From Seiridium cupressi (Eukaryota; Ascomycota; Sordariomycetes; Amphisphaeriales; Sporocadaceae), in NCBI GenBank assembly GCA_036674765.1, contig JARVKI010000015.1, positions 62,001 to 126,000 of the forward strand: a DNA stretch of 64,000 nt. Reading direction: 5' to 3'. A model generated the notes under the pieces. That model was not told where the DNA came from, searched no databases, and was given only the letters and a program-made list of their open reading frames with translations. The translations under genes and the position numbers were made by a program. Shown here one piece after another: positions 12,744 through 26,176 of the stretch (its first letter is position 1; each line of letters starts with the position of its first letter).

Positions 12744-14249
12744 TTAGTCGATACCCGTCCAATCCTTGCCCCAGTCACCGCCCTCGCTCCCCGGCCCGTC
12801 TCTTACGGGGTCCCAATCGCGCTCTAGCCTCCAGGCGTCATCGGGCTCAATTCCCATATCGATGAGGTTGCATCCTCTGTGGCCCCATTTTTCGGCGAAT
12901 ACGCGGCGTCCGGCTTCGATCAGAGTCTTGACGCCCTCCTCGAAGCCGCTCGGATCGCGGTAGTACGGCTCGCCCTCGCCGCCGCTCTGCTTCGTCTGCC
13001 ACGTGTTGCGCCAGATCCCCTGGTCGACCCACTTGGCCTCCATCATGCGTTCGGCCACGGCGACGAGGTGCTGGAAGCTCTCTCCTTCCTTCTCGACCCA
13101 AGCGCGCACCTGGTACTCCTGCTCCTGCTCTGCCTCTTTCAGCGGACGGTTAGGGTCCGTGAACAAGGGGTCGTCCTCAAAACTGGCGTGGGCCCTAGGC
13201 AGCCGGAAGAGCGCGCCAACGTCATCAAGGCGCGAGTTCACGTCGAAGACCAGCCCAGCTTCGCTTTGTGGCTGCCAATAGCCGGCCCAGTGCAGTCGAA
13301 GATACATGTCGCAGTCCGTGGCATAAAACGGAATATGCGTGTCCCACGCACCGACTTCCAAGTAGGCGTCTCGCTTTACGAGCGTCAGGTGATCGTACGC
13401 GAAAAAGTGTGTTGCCCACTCAGGCATGCCTGGCCCGTTCAGATACCGCATCAGCCCTACAGCCCGCTCATAGATGGTGGCGTAGGGGTCATTTTCGTAG
13501 TCGTGGTCCCTGTCCTTCTTCTTCACCTCCTCGTCGGAAAACACAAGCACATCTTGGTGGCTCCAGAAGAAAGTCTCCCACCCTCGCTGCAGCGCCGTAT
13601 GGAGAAAGTAGTTTTGCAGCTGTGCAAATGAAAGCAATGTAGGCGTCGTCAATACGTGCGCGCCAAGAATCTTCAGCTGGGTGTGGTTCAGATAGAAGGG
13701 ATTCTGCAGGCTGAGCTGGCTGTCCTTGTTCGCTCGGAAGGTCCCCGTGTTCTCCACAACATATATATCTTCCGCCGGCCAGCCAGCCGCGATATAGCTA
13801 GCTACGCACTGGATAAGCATTGGCCAGTTCCTCGTGAAGCCGATGAGTAGAGGCGTGTGTTCTGGCACGTGCGGATCTGGCGGTAGGTTGTTGGACAGAA
13901 TTGGCGGCGGCTTGTTGTTCACCGTCAGCCAAGGGAAGGGGTCTTCGATTGGCGCATAGCTCTCCGGCATTGGCTTGTAGATTCTGCCAGGCTGCTGCTC
14001 CGCCTCTATCGGCAGCTGCTGCTCTGGCAGGACCCCAGGGTTCAAGGCATCCTGCTCCGGCAGTGGCACGCCATTAGGGACGTTGCTCTGATCGTCGCCA
14101 GGGCCTTTCGCATGCAGATGTGCGCGGTCGTTGAGGGCAGGATGTATGAAGACGCAGTAAATCAGTAAGGCGGCGAAGACGGCCAGGCCGTACCGCGAAA
14201 GAAGCGGCCGGGTAGGCACCCCTCTCATCAACATGTCCACCTTAGGCAT
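12744..14249 (-). CDS. Type II membrane protein, putative glycosyltransferase
   Basis: One uninterrupted frame of 501 codons. A short cytoplasmic tail is followed by one hydrophobic segment at residues 20-36 (YGLAVFAALLIYCVFIHP). A Pro-rich stem and then a globular domain follow, which is the layout of Golgi glycosyltransferases. The domain opens with LLIGFTRNWPMLIQCVASYI and VVENTG, as in GT-A enzymes scanning a nucleotide sugar. FWSHQDVLVFSDEE and TDCDMYLRLHWAGYW (about residue 313) are candidate DxD metal-binding sites. I cannot name the family or acceptor. The frame stays open upstream to an ATG at 14774. The residues added there are low-complexity and precede the membrane anchor, so I prefer the ATG at 14249. 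Confidence 0.7.
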   Translation of the reverse strand: MPKVDMLMRGVPTRPLLSRYGLAVFAALLIYCVFIHPALNDRAHLHAKGPGDDQSNVPNGVPLPEQDALNPGVLPEQQLPIEAEQQPGRIYKPMPESYAPIEDPFPWLTVNNKPPPILSNNLPPDPHVPEHTPLLIGFTRNWPMLIQCVASYIAAGWPAEDIYVVENTGTFRANKDSQLSLQNPFYLNHTQLKILGAHVLTTPTLLSFAQLQNYFLHTALQRGWETFFWSHQDVLVFSDEEVKKKDRDHDYENDPYATIYERAVGLMRYLNGPGMPEWATHFFAYDHLTLVKRDAYLEVGAWDTHIPFYATDCDMYLRLHWAGYWQPQSEAGLVFDVNSRLDDVGALFRLPRAHASFEDDPLFTDPNRPLKEAEQEQEYQVRAWVEKEGESFQHLVAVAERMMEAKWVDQGIWRNTWQTKQSGGEGEPYYRDPSGFEEGVKTLIEAGRRVFAEKWGHRGCNLIDMGIEPDDAWRLERDWDPVRDGPGSEGGDWGKDWTGID

Positions 14250-16491
14250 TGGCCCACAACACCATGGCTCGACGTCGTCGACGCGGTGGGGAGGCGGTCG
14301 GGAGGCAGCAGACGGACTCTTAACGGAGATGGCGCAGCGATTCCCAGCGCGGGAGAGCAGACTAGGTTGCAGCCGACGTCCAGAAAAGCCAATGGTGCTG
14401 TAGCAGGAGAATGGAAGCAATAAGTTGGATGCGGCTTCCAGAGCCTGGGGTGATGGAATGGAAAATAGAGCTCTGCGGAGGCACGGCCAGGCAGGGGAAA
14501 GCGAAAGATAGGACGAAAAAAGGTGCGATCCGAGTTCCCAATTCGAAACGACCAAGACTTTGGTGCTCTGTCGGGACAGAGCTACAGGGTTCCGGGGGCC
14601 CGCAGGTCCATGGGCGCTGGAATAGAGTGCCAAGGCGGTAGATGGCTGCTTTCTCGCACAACGTCCGGGGGACCATGGTTCGGCGGCGGCGCCATGAGCT
14701 GGGAGCTGTCGAGATGGGGGCAGACCTTCCTGGCAGAGGCTGGGCTGATTTGTCCGTGTTGATTGCGGCTCCATTACAGGCTAAGGACGCCGCTCCACCT
14801 GCCCGCTCCAGGATCGCCAGGGCCAGAATGCATTGCATGGGCTGGAGAACGCGAAATCAGGACACCGAGTCGGGCGTCCACAGCCCTTGGCGCACCTGCA
14901 GCCCCCACCCCCTTCTTGGACGGCACCAGTTGGACACGTCGTCTGTATAAGCTCATTCGGGCTCGGAGTGTGCCACGGCCAGGGAGGATGGTACAGTATT
15001 CTGGACACTGATCGACCCCGGGCAAGCTGGTGGTAGGTCTGCTCTATGTCTGGCGTTGGAGTGTGCCAGTTCTCGCACCAATCAAGCCGCGCTGCTGTGA
15101 GATAGGATCTGCGTCAAATGCAACGGTCGTCAGCCGCTAGGCCACGCGGCGCAATCGCTCTTTCTCCCCCCCCCGATGGTGAGACATTACGCCCGCATTC
15201 GAAGATGGATGCTTATGCTTAGTGCAGTCACTTCGACACGCTCCTGGCTCGTCAAAAAGCAATCAGGCCTGTGCTTACCCCGGGCATTCGATGCAAGCAT
15301 ATCTCGAGGCGTCGGGCAGCACCATTAAGCTTTTACCGATTTCATGCATAATTAGGTGGCAAGATAGCCGTTAGTCGATGAGGGCAGTTGCAACCAATTT
15401 ATTGTCAATCTATTGCGACATGTTTAAACGAGCGACTTTGTTCGCTAAATTCGGGGCGACTCAGCGGCTGCAAGGGTGGCGCCTCTAGTGGCTCGCTACC
15501 GGGTGGGCGCAACTATAACCTGGAATGGAGATCCCAATCAGCTCTATGCTGTCGAGTTGAGAACTCCTGGCCCTGGCTTCCTTTTCTTCGCCTCACCTTG
15601 ATTACATGGTCCACCGGAGAGCAAATGAGAGTCACACCTTTCGAAACCCTTCAGGAACATGGCACCTGTTTTCTTTTTCTTGGGTTTAGCCGTAACTGTC
15701 ACAACGACTAATATTGGATCCGTGATTATAAACCTTGCACATGACGACGTAGCTCATCAGGACCGTGCAGGGCCACAGACCCTCCAACCTGCCGGATTAA
15801 GGACTGGTAAACTTAAACTCGGTTGCGAGGCCCGAAAGCGACTGCAACTTTAAAGCTATACATGCATCACGAAAGTATGACAGCACATCCTGGTCGTTAT
15901 CTCGCCAGTCAGCATATACTCAAGCCAGTTACAGGCGATACCATTGAATAAGGCAATAACGCTCAGCTCTGCTGCTATTTCAAGCAGAATCCGAAGGCAG
16001 CTCGCCTTGTTGAGGTGCTGCTTGCGCGTTGGCCATAGGGATCCGTCCAAGAGACATGGTCTTCGTCCCTCCCTCCCAGAACACCTGCAAGCACATCAAA
16101 TATAGTCTGCTTTGCCGGCATAACTCTCTTCAATTTATGCTTTACATTTCGATGCGAAATAGAGACATGACGACAGAACTGCGAAACAAGGACATCTCTC
16201 TTACTGAGGCTGACCAAATGCAAAAGATATCGCTCAAGCCTCAAAAACCAAATGCGGATTAGAAAGTTCAGGTGGTATCTAGAAAAAAAACAAGTGCGAA
16301 GAAGTAAACCTTCTAGGATCCCCCTTCTTTATCCTGAACACCTGGTGGTACAAACATCCCTTTGGAAACACAAATCCCTATCCTGATGCCCTCGCAAATG
16401 GTATCTCTTCAAAAGCCTGTTCAATACTCATGCCCTCGTGCGGAACGAAACCTCATGATCTTGATCTCGGGGGTTTGGGTCCACGAGAGGT
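14250..16491. other. Intergenic region between divergent-oriented flanks
   Basis: Holds the promoter side of the glycosyltransferase gene and the 3' side of the DOCK gene. A C9 run is present near 15167-15175. Open frames are short and unrecognised. I see no RNA gene. Confidence 0.6.
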
Positions 16492-19400
16492 TTACTCCTC
16501 GCCAACGTCACCCATAGTGCCGTTGACTCTTCCTTTTCTGCTTCCTCCGAGCTTCAACATGCTCAACCGCTTTCTCACGCTCCCGAGCTTCGGTGTGCTG
16601 CTGTCGAAACCTTTGTCTCCACCTTTCTCAACAATTCCAACTAATTCGCTACTCTTCCGGGCTACGCTCTGCATCCAGTCCGGTGTGCTGCTCTCCGTGT
16701 TGGGATTTCCATGGGAGAACGGCTTGGCGCTAATCGTGGTTTCGTGCGAAGGGGCTCGGAAGAAGCTCTTTCTGTTCTCCTTGCCCATGTTGCGCTGACT
16801 TGCTGGCTGACTAATCGGGGGAATGTTTGACTCTGTCTCGCCCAGTGAAATGACGTTATCGCCGTTCGATTCTCTCGATTCTTTTCGTCTGCCACCCAAA
16901 AAACTGAGTCGCGTACCTCGCTGTTTAAGCGAGATGGGCTGGGCAGCAGCAGCTTCTTCTACGACACCAACCCCTGTTGCATACACAGCGCCATTGCTCT
17001 GCTGTTTCACTGGCGAGCTTTCGAGGCCAGGGGAGGATCTGCGCCAGGTTGGCGAGGGAGTAGACGTATTCATTTCTCGCGCTGGCTGAGATGGACTAAA
17101 AATCTCGATCTCGGGAGCGAATGTAGCCTCAAAGACTACGACGGATTAGCAGATACTTTAGTGAAAATGCTTCAGGGCACCACTTACTTGGGTACAGATC
17201 CTTATAGCCGTTAGAGAGGATCGTGTTTTCGCTTTGCGAGAAATTCGTCAAACACCTCTTGATCATGATGGCGTGGTCGACAAGAGCCATCTTGATTGCC
17301 GTCTCTTGTTCGTTCAGCTCGACCTCTTCATCCTCATCATCGTCAGGATTTTGGCTGGGCAAGAGCTGTCGGTAACAGACAACGCTATTCTCGGACTCGG
17401 AGTTCAGCGAGATGCTGATTGCGTCGACAAGAAGCTGAGCAACCTCGTCATCTTCGGACAGACGTTTCTCGACCATAGTCATCTCCTGCGTCTTTCGCAC
17501 GATGCGCTCGATGGCTGTCTCCTTCGCTGTCAGCCGGAGCTCTTCGATATCTACGATTTCACTGCGACGTAGTATAGTTGGGAATGATTCCGCAGTATGG
17601 TACAGTATTTTCTCCGCCGAGTGCTCAGATACAGGACCAGACGTGTTGCGCTTCGATGTCACAGAGAATAGTTGTGGATGAGCCGATAAAAGATAGTCCC
17701 GGATGGCCTGCGGAACCTTGGCGCGCTGGTAAACGTGGTGCGTCAGGTCTCTGTGCGGGCTCAGCGAGGAGATGACCAAGAACTGCCCCTCAACTTCACT
17801 ATCGACATCACCGGTCGTGACGATCTGGGCTGCAGGATACTGCTCCTGCATCCGATCCGTGAATGCAGATGTCCTTTCAGTGGGCGAGCCCTCGTATACA
17901 AACTCCTTGTCACGCACGCTGGGCGGGAAGCCCAACCCCTTAAATACGACTTTGAAGTATTTTGGTACCAGCTTGTCGGTCTTGGCCAGCGTTTCATAGA
18001 TGTTACCAATGGCACGCTCTGTTCGGGCAAGCTTGGCAAACTCGAACACGTTATTCTCGTACTGGTATTGCAGCTCTTTGTAAGCAGCCAAAGCACTACT
18101 CCAAGCCTCACCGTCTTCGAAATGCTTGATCATATCGAAGTAGATGCGTTCTTTGCGCTCAAAATGAGACTGCGCAGGGAATTCAGGTTCCGCAAGGGCT
18201 CCAGCAATCTTGATGGGATTCCATTCGTAGAGTTCCGCATGCAATCGTAACGCCAGGCCAGCTTCGGCATGGTTCCTAGCGTCCGCCTGGAGCCTGGCAA
18301 GTTGATGGACGTATCGGATAAAGATCTCCTCCTTTTGCATGTCGCGCAGGAATTCCATCAGCCTCAAGCGGCTAATAAGCTGAGAAGCAGCGCTGCTGCC
18401 TTCCCCGCTATGAACAGCAACGAGTAAATCGAGGAATTCGTCGACGGTCCCAATGAGCTCTTGGAGCGCAGCATATAGCGGTTCTCCCTCAGCCTGCGAT
18501 AGCGGCGCAAAACGTTCCAGCAGCTCTGTAATGAACAGCTTTTGAAGAATACTTTCCGTCATCTGCTTGTCCTTGAAGTAGAAATCCAGATAGTCGATCA
18601 TTTCCATTTGGATGACTGAAAGATCCTCGCTAAGAGTCCATTCGCTAACAATCATGGTCTGTAGGACTTCGACGGCCATCCTTCTTAGTCCTTCATGAAC
18701 GCTCAGGCAAAGCTCAACAATGGGCCCTACAAGTGTAGGAACATACTGAACCTGATAGCCTCCCATCTTGCCGAGGCCATATCGCACGCGTTCATCAGGA
18801 GTGGCCTCCCAGCCAATGGCCTCCCATGTGCGTCGTAGTAGTTCGGCGCCGTGCTCCCTGATGTCGCCGGCAATCTTCCATACCGCCCTTCGCTTTTGCT
18901 CGGGGAATGTCTCCAACGCCAAGCAGCCATTGCTGACCAGTTTGAGCAGTGTAGTGAAGAACATCTTCCAGAGCTCGGTATTGAAGCCTTCTGCGTCGTC
19001 AGGGTCAGGCAAGCATGATTCTAATAAGATGCTTGCGAGATATTGCAACGACTTCATGGTAGACTTATGGTGGAAGATATGTACGCTGAGCCAGGTGGAC
19101 GGAAATGCCTCGCCTTGAAGGATGCTCATGTGCACCTGAAGAGCATTCTGAACGAGCGATGCGGTGTCATCGTCAGCCAACTCCAGCTGCATCCCATTCG
19201 GCGAATTAGACAGTGCCGACAGAACAGCCGACAGCTCGATGAGCGCTTCGTCAAATTGAGCCGTCCCGTTGATTGCCTTGCTTGGGAAAGGATAAGTCGA
19301 GGGGAAGAGGAGAGAAAGTCGGGTTTTTGGCTTGATTTCCGTTTGTTGAATAGCAAGGTACGAGTCAATAATCTTTGGGATATAGTCCGGAATTTCCGGT

Positions 19401-22400
19401 CCAAGGTGATCAACCTGACTTGCGAGGACGGAGCAACACAACCGTACTTGCTCCTTCCATTGCTCTGACACAACATTGGGGGAGCCCCAATGAGGCTCGA
19501 TCCAGCGCACAGTATTGGCGCTCAGGGCCGATCGCTGGTCTGGCTGCGAGAAGAGTTCAAGTTTGGAGTAGTTGATGATAAGAACCAGCTTGTAGAGTAC
19601 CAGCTTGCCCTTGACTGAGGCACAGGAGTCCATAAAGTCAATGGCAATGTGCAAGATCTCCTCAGTTGTCAGTAGGCCTGTCAGTTCGGGCAGCCACGTG
19701 TGGAAATGCTGTACTGCAAGCGTTTGACTGCCGACCAACACAGCCTTCGAGCTTCGCATCATCGCATCCAACGCCTTGAATATGGATTGCAAATGTCGGG
19801 TGAAGCCAGGACTCGTGCTTGTAATGCCAATATCGGCTTCCTTCAGCTTCTGCTGGCCCCGAGCATGGGTAATGAACTTGAGAATATGCCGAACGACCTT
19901 GAGAGTCGCTCTCAATTTTCTTGCGGTTTCTGGTTCAGTGGGTTTTGAAAGCAGTCGAGTGAAGGACCTGACCAGGCATGGTGTGGCGAACGGATAGTTA
20001 AACTTGTTCTCGGCGTATTGGTCCACGAGCGGCACCAGATTAAACCTTCGATCGTGAACAATACCAAGGACACGGACAAGCGCCATGAACACCAAGTCCT
20101 CGTACTCGTCGTTATTTTGGTATTCCACAAGAATACCGAAAAGAGCATCGAGTACATCACTAAGCAACTTGACAACCTCGATTTCGGGTACGAATATGAG
20201 CTGCCTGAGCAGGTGTGGTATGTCTTCTTTGGGCTGTTCTTTCCACCTCAGCAAGCCGAGCACTATTCTGTCTTGCGAAAACCTTGTGCTGCAAAGATAC
20301 GTTTGTATTCTCAATGCAGCGAGGGGCCCTGTGACATCACTTGGTTCGCTCCGAGTGCTCCAGGGCAGGCTGAGGTAGCCACCCCTCCCAGAAGGCCCAG
20401 CCTGCGGTGTTTGCGTAAACTCATCCAACTTGTAAAGCAGGAGTGTGTGAGATCCGTCCTTGATAAATGCCTGTTGATCCCACAAGGGAATATAACTGAC
20501 CGCGAAGGGAGCATTCGGCAGATCCGATAGGGTCATTAGTAAATGTGCCGATAACACATCAGGAGGTTGTAAGGCGAGGCGCAGTGTCTGGTTCCATGGT
20601 TCGCCTCTCTCAACCGCGAAGGACTTCCATGTCGTGAGTCCCTCGCTATTCGAAGAGGGGAAAATACAATTCTCGATCTTTTGGCCCGACTGCCGCCGAA
20701 CTTCCAACGTCAGCATCAAGTTTCCACCAAGGATATTACTCGAGATGGATGTTGCGCTGCCGCCAAACCGCGATATCAAGTTCTGCCTCGAAAGGAGTGA
20801 CTGATCTAGGGTTACATAGATATCGGATCTAGCTCTGGTAGGGGCGCCTGAAAAGCCCATTTTATTCGTTTTCGTGATGCCAGCTAGCAACGTCGGGGTT
20901 GATTTGATGAGAGCATCCGCGTCCGAGCTATCGAATGCTTTCAGATGCACTTGCAGCCGTTCTGCTCTCCTCGATTTTTCGTACTGTCCGGACTTGCTGT
21001 CCAATAAGTGATTAATCAAATCATCCCAGTCGTCACCATGCTCCTGCTTTTCTGACGCAAACTTGGCCGAAGGCGACCAGACTGTCATGACATGCTCGCT
21101 CTCCTCGGGCTGTTTCATAATCTGGTTCAACTTCAGGACCCCCATGCCGACCATGCGGTCTGCCGCCATTTGTACGACTTGATTCGCTTCACCCGAGCCA
21201 GAGCCGTTTCTTGAACCTGCAGTACCAGGAGGTAAGCTACCATCTCTGCTCTCCTGATTGTCCGTCCTGGGTCGTTCTTCGGGCTGCTCCGTCAGCGAAT
21301 CAAGTTTCGTCCCACCCCTAGAGAACGCAGACCTCGTCGATCCCCACATCAAGCTCCTCCTAGAAGACTTAGTTCCGCCGGACGAGGATGGTGTTTTTTC
21401 CTTGGCGAAACCTGACATGGCTTGAGCTACAGTGCCGGATCGCGACGCTGGTTTGCCAACAACTACCTGCTGAGGTGCACGAACTTTGACCACCAGGTAC
21501 AGCTCGGAATCTGAGGAAGGCAGATCGCCAATCTCGCTTGATGCAAGATCGGTAAATAGTGTGCGCATTTGTGCATTGCGTGCCATGTGTCCCATCGTAC
21601 CACCGGCAGGCACATCAATTATGTAGCTTTCCGATAGTGCGACCGGAAACCCGCCCACGGGCTTGCTTACGAGATAAACCACCAAAGTTGTTGCCTCATT
21701 AGATGATCCTGCAAAACTTCTCACGTCGACGAGAAGGTGGTGTAAAGCTGTAGGTTCCACATGTGCTTGTGGCGGTTCCTCCAGGAGGCTCATGACGGAC
21801 TGTAATTTGGTAATCTCCACGACCGAGTCCTCCCCCGTCAGAACTCTTCCTCGTTGACTCGGGTCGCGTACGATGACCTCGCCTCCGCAAAGCTTGTTGC
21901 CTCTGACCAGATCCCAGACTGTCTTCTCACGCAGCGCATTATATTCATGTGCCGTAAGTACGTTGTGTAGGAATTGGCGTCGCGATAAATCTAATGTACT
22001 GATCAACTGCGCAACCTTTTCCAATTTGGAATACTGGCGTGTTAGGAGAAGTTCGTGGAGGTTAGTCGAGTGCCATTCGCGTAGACAGGACGCAATTTCG
22101 TCTATCAGCGGCTCCGACGTAGATGTGGGCGTCTCATCGCCAATCTTTAGCATCGGTACTGGGGCTGGAGGTTTTGGAGCCCCAGCTTCTCGCTTTGCCG
22201 GCACGGACAGTTTAGCCAAGGTGCCATCTCTTGAAGTCGGGCTGGTAGGCGACGTTAGGCCGTCTTTTCTCTTTGCTTTTCCCGCGGGATCTGCTTTCGT
22301 TCGTTTCTTCTCGATGCTGGTAACTCCGCTCTTGCCCGAGTCACTCCCGAAGCGCGCGGCCTCGTCCTCGCCTGCATAGCTGGCATTGTCGTCCGAGGAT

Positions 22401-22681
22401 GCCTCATCCCCCTCGCCCAAGACCTCGCGGATCTCTACGCAGCTGCGCGGGAAGATGCCCGAGAAGACGCGTGCCTCGAGGGTCTGGCCCTTGGAGGACG
22501 TCAGGCCCGCCAGCAGCGAGGGAGGGGCGAGCAGGTATCCGCGCAGCCATTGACCGTCGGGGGTCTCTTCAATAATGTAGAGGTCATCGCCGATCTCGAG
22601 AGGGAGCTCATTGTCGGCTTGGGTACTGAAGGGATAGGTCGCGACAGCGAAGGCAATGCGCGGCAACGGCAGCCACGGCAT
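16492..22681 (-). CDS. DOCK-family guanine-nucleotide exchange factor (dedicator of cytokinesis)
   Basis: Two exons (22681-17188 and 17135-16492) separated by a 52 bp intron give 2045 residues. The splice joins DLYP to IFEATFAPEIEIFSP and keeps the frame. An SH3 domain occupies about residues 8-75 (AVATYPFSTQADNELPLEIG, GQWLRGYL, GIFPRSCVEI). A DHR-1/C2 domain lies at about 610-750 (SDIYVTLDQ, GGNLMLTLEVR, LLLYKLDE). The catalytic DHR-2 domain lies at about 1440-1810 (LALRLHAELYEW, ERKERIYFDMIKHFE, FEFAKLARTERAIGNIYE, FKVVFKG). DOCK180-type proteins activate Rac/Cdc42 GTPases, usually with an ELMO partner; yeast Dck1-Lmo1 is the fungal example. The exon-2 tail is Ser-rich, basic and probably disordered. 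Domain boundaries are estimates. Confidence 0.92.
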
Positions 22682-24023
22682 TGGATCAGGTGAATCGATC
22701 TGTCGGTAGCACCGAGGCTGCAGGCGCGGTCAGTTGCATACAGTAGTGGTCGCTATCGTGTAGCCTGGCGACGTCGGGCCTGTGCCTTTGGCAAGGTCGA
22801 AGTACAGGGATTTACGGACGGTCCCGATCCGTGCAACGTGCTCGCGTGAAATCAAATTTGAAGATGCCTCTATGGTGGTCGAATGGCAATGACTTCAATT
22901 GGAGCTAGGTATACAATCGCATGGTCTCTCGGCTGAGTATTATGTTTATCGTTTTCGTCTCGTCCCTTTTCCGTCGCAGACCGTGGGAGAAGAGGTAGAG
23001 AAGAAGAAAAACCAGGCGAGGTTGCCAGGGGGAGCAGGTATCGTCGGCAAACAGCCCAGACTAGGTGGGATGTCCTCTGCAAAGGGATAGAGGGCAAGAG
23101 TTGGGCGTAGAGAATCAAAAGATTATGAAGGCAGCGGGGTATCGGAATGCAAAAAAAAAATAAAAATAAAAATTGCTGGATGTGCGGAACGTGGTGACTG
23201 AAAACTCAGACACGTGCAAAGTAATATGCTGATCGCATAGGCAAGCGGCAGAGAATACGTACAAACGAGGACAAAAAATCAGTGCACTCAAACGTCTCGT
23301 CTAGTGTATATGGAGTACGCGCTCCCCTGAGAGACGAGATTTGACACCACCACGCTCAACCCAGCCAATCTATTACTCTGGACAGGGGGGCTGTTGATGA
23401 GCACTGGCTCGTTCGCAGCTGGACAAACATTAGACCCCGACATTGAGACGGGGTCTAGCTAGCAATAGCACCCACCACGCTATGGGCGGGGCTTGCAAAT
23501 GGTTCCAACCATTCATTTCGACCTCTGATCGCAACTAAATAAGCATCGCATCCACTGCGAGGGATCCGCCGACGCAACTGATCGCATCGTATCGCTGCAG
23601 CATCTTGCAACCGGGACGGGCTCGAGAAGCTATTCTTGCCAAATAAGCAAACAGATACGATGCAAGTTCGCATCATGCAGAAGCCCAAGGGATTGGGGCT
23701 CCTTGCGTCCGTCTTCAACGCACAATGCCAGGCTCATTGGCCCGGCACGCATCCCCTTTTCTCTAGCTTTTTGCTTTTTCAAGCTCTAGTTGGATCGCCA
23801 GCCGGGCTTGGGCTGGCGGGGTGCAAAGTGGGCCGTCCGGACGTTATATCACAACGCTCAGGCGGAAATAGCCTCTCCAGTAAAATGTCGTTGCGTTGTG
23901 GAGGCTGAGCGGCACTCGTTATACCGCAGACTAATTGAGATCAAAACGAATGAGTTAGATGATCGAAATCTTTGGGCGCGATCCCGAATTGGCTTGGCAT
24001 GACAAGATCGATCATAGCTGGTT

Positions 24024-24108
<85 letters not shown>

Positions 24109-26176
24109 CATTAACCATTGGAGCCCCTGTTGAAGATGGGCCACGTTGGTTGGCTTGTCTCGAACCCGGGCCTGAGCCGCAGAATCTCAGATTCCCGACT
24201 TTCCTATAGGACGACCCAGATCCTCGATTATGACAGTGTCTGAACCATATTTTGGTCCTACCTGTCGATCCTCCATCCAGAGCAGTTTGGTCTACTGCAA
24301 CATGAGCAGATTGGAATGAATATCGAACGAGCAATGACCATCTAACCTGACCTGGGGCTCGGCACATACGGGCCCCACATCGCCGTGTACAACGCCCATG
24401 CGCAGCGTCAGGGGGCAATCTGCTTTGGGCCAATGGCGTTTAGTCCACGGCCGTTTAGTCCAAGGTACCTACATAGGGTGTTCCTGCATTTGTATATGCT
24501 GACCGCATGCTCCCTCATCATCATAAATTTCTACTAACATACAGTCCAAGTCTTCTATCCAACACCTACAACAAAAAAAGGACAGCCGAATCTTGACATT
24601 GATCAGGATCTTCACTCCACCATCGTCGTTTCTTTGTTATGTCTGACAGGCGGCTCATGACATCGGATGAAAGGCCCAAGTCTGTGTCCAAGAGGAATGT
24701 CTCCAGCCGTGCGCGGTAGAAGTGTCATAGGCCGCGGAGTGATTCCAATATTCCTCAAACAGCCGCACTTCTAGCATATTCCAAACTGAGGATGAAAAAA
24801 GACCGGCCCATGGAGCCGCATCAGCAAGGTTTACTAGCATACACCGGGCCGCCTTGAGCTCGTGTTTTCGGGTTTGCAGAGGTGGCTGGGGCCCTCAGCT
24901 TTGCAACCCCATCCAGCTGCGACTCGTCGAGGCGGCACGGAGGTTCACAAGGCTGAAAAGTACGAAGATTTTTAGACAACGGCATCGTCCCGTGCCCCAA
25001 CCACCGAGACAGACTCATGTGGAGAGACATGGGCTAGTCAGATAAAGACGGCACCCAAGGGAATGCCAGGCGAGGCTGGACGAGTAAACAGTCGCCGCAT
25101 CTGATGTGGTCAGGCGGTGAGTACCCAGGTATGATGCTGGATGTGGAAGATCAACGTTTGGCTTCCGCAAAGTACTGCTTGGAAAGCGAAGTCCATTACA
25201 CAGTAGCCCATTCCGGCTGCCAAGCCACCAGATCTTGAATGAGCTCGTATCGAACTCGCTGTTGCCTTATTCCTAGCATTTAAGTAAATTTGCAAGAATG
25301 GGCTCGATGCTTGTCGACTCAACATACTATACAAAACATTCAACAGCCATTATTCGTTATTACTGCATATCTATCACGCACTTGATCTCATAACGACCGG
25401 GGAATAGTAGATTATTTGAGTTCTCAACCTCTGTGTGCTGATGACCTTGTGTGTTATGCCATATCGCGGCCTCATCCTCGCATCATTATATGGACATATC
25501 TCAAACATTTTAGCCTCGGCTATCGAGTTACAACAACATGCCCGGTGTAACTTTGAAGTGCTTGCTTTTATTCCACATGCCGCGATGAACCCCTGCATAT
25601 CACACCCAAGCACGTGGGGAATGCAGAACACTTGGAGAAACGGCCGTCGTCATACACGAATTTGAAATCTCTATTTTCCCGCCTCGGCATCGGGACGGGG
25701 CGGGTTTCTCTTGGATCAGATTTTGGGTGCAAACGTCCAAAACAAGACATTGCCGGGATACTCAACTCATTTCCTCGCTCATTCATCGCTGAATGATGGA
25801 AACGCCATCGACTTGTTTTTTGCTACCCAAAGCAACCATACAATACAAAACCAGCACAAGGTCAAGGTTTGATTTTCCGGGATCTGTCTTATCATGACTT
25901 GACAGAAACCTTGCTTAGTGTTATGACTGCGGCAGCAAGATTGGCCGATTCGCCAGACTGGAGGTTGGATTAAACCGTTAGAGGTAATACATATGAATGT
26001 CTACTTGTGCCACGTCTTTCATATTCCGACAACGCAGCAATGTTGGCATGTACACTAGTCATCTTTACAGAAAAGGCCTCCTTGAATATCCAACCGCTAA
26101 GCCCTTGATTTGGTTTCGCCAACTTGACAAGGTACTCTCCTATTTAATTTTGACATGTGGCTCGATAGAAGGTGTT
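22682..26176. other. 3.5 kb stretch without a supported gene
   Basis: Upstream side of the DOCK gene and downstream side of the VTC gene. Contains a hexanucleotide array at 24025-24108 and A/T homopolymer runs near 23152-23172. Open frames are short and unrecognised on both strands. Confidence 0.6.
24025..24108. repeat. Hexanucleotide tandem repeat (AGGCAC)14
   Basis: Fourteen perfect copies of AGGCAC, 84 bp. Because the unit is a multiple of three, it creates artificial dipeptide frames on the minus strand (alternating Val-Pro or Cys-Ala). These should not be taken as genes. Confidence 0.95.

Noticed and set aside
14250..14774. Upstream extension of the glycosyltransferase frame by 175 codons
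   Set aside because: It would place a low-complexity stretch before the membrane anchor. The layout MPKVDMLMRG plus anchor is typical of Golgi enzymes, so the extension is probably 5' leader.
17234..22379. Many antisense frames across the DOCK, VTC and GLT1 genes, some over 200 codons
   Set aside because: They mirror the codon bias of the real genes on the other strand and have no domains.
24140..24245. tRNA-like TTCGA motif on the minus strand
   Set aside because: The arms around TTCGAGA do not pair and no acceptor or D-arm could be formed.
24023..24433. Frames with long Cys-Ala or Val-Pro dipeptide runs
   Set aside because: Created entirely by the AGGCAC hexamer array; the flanking residues are not protein-like.
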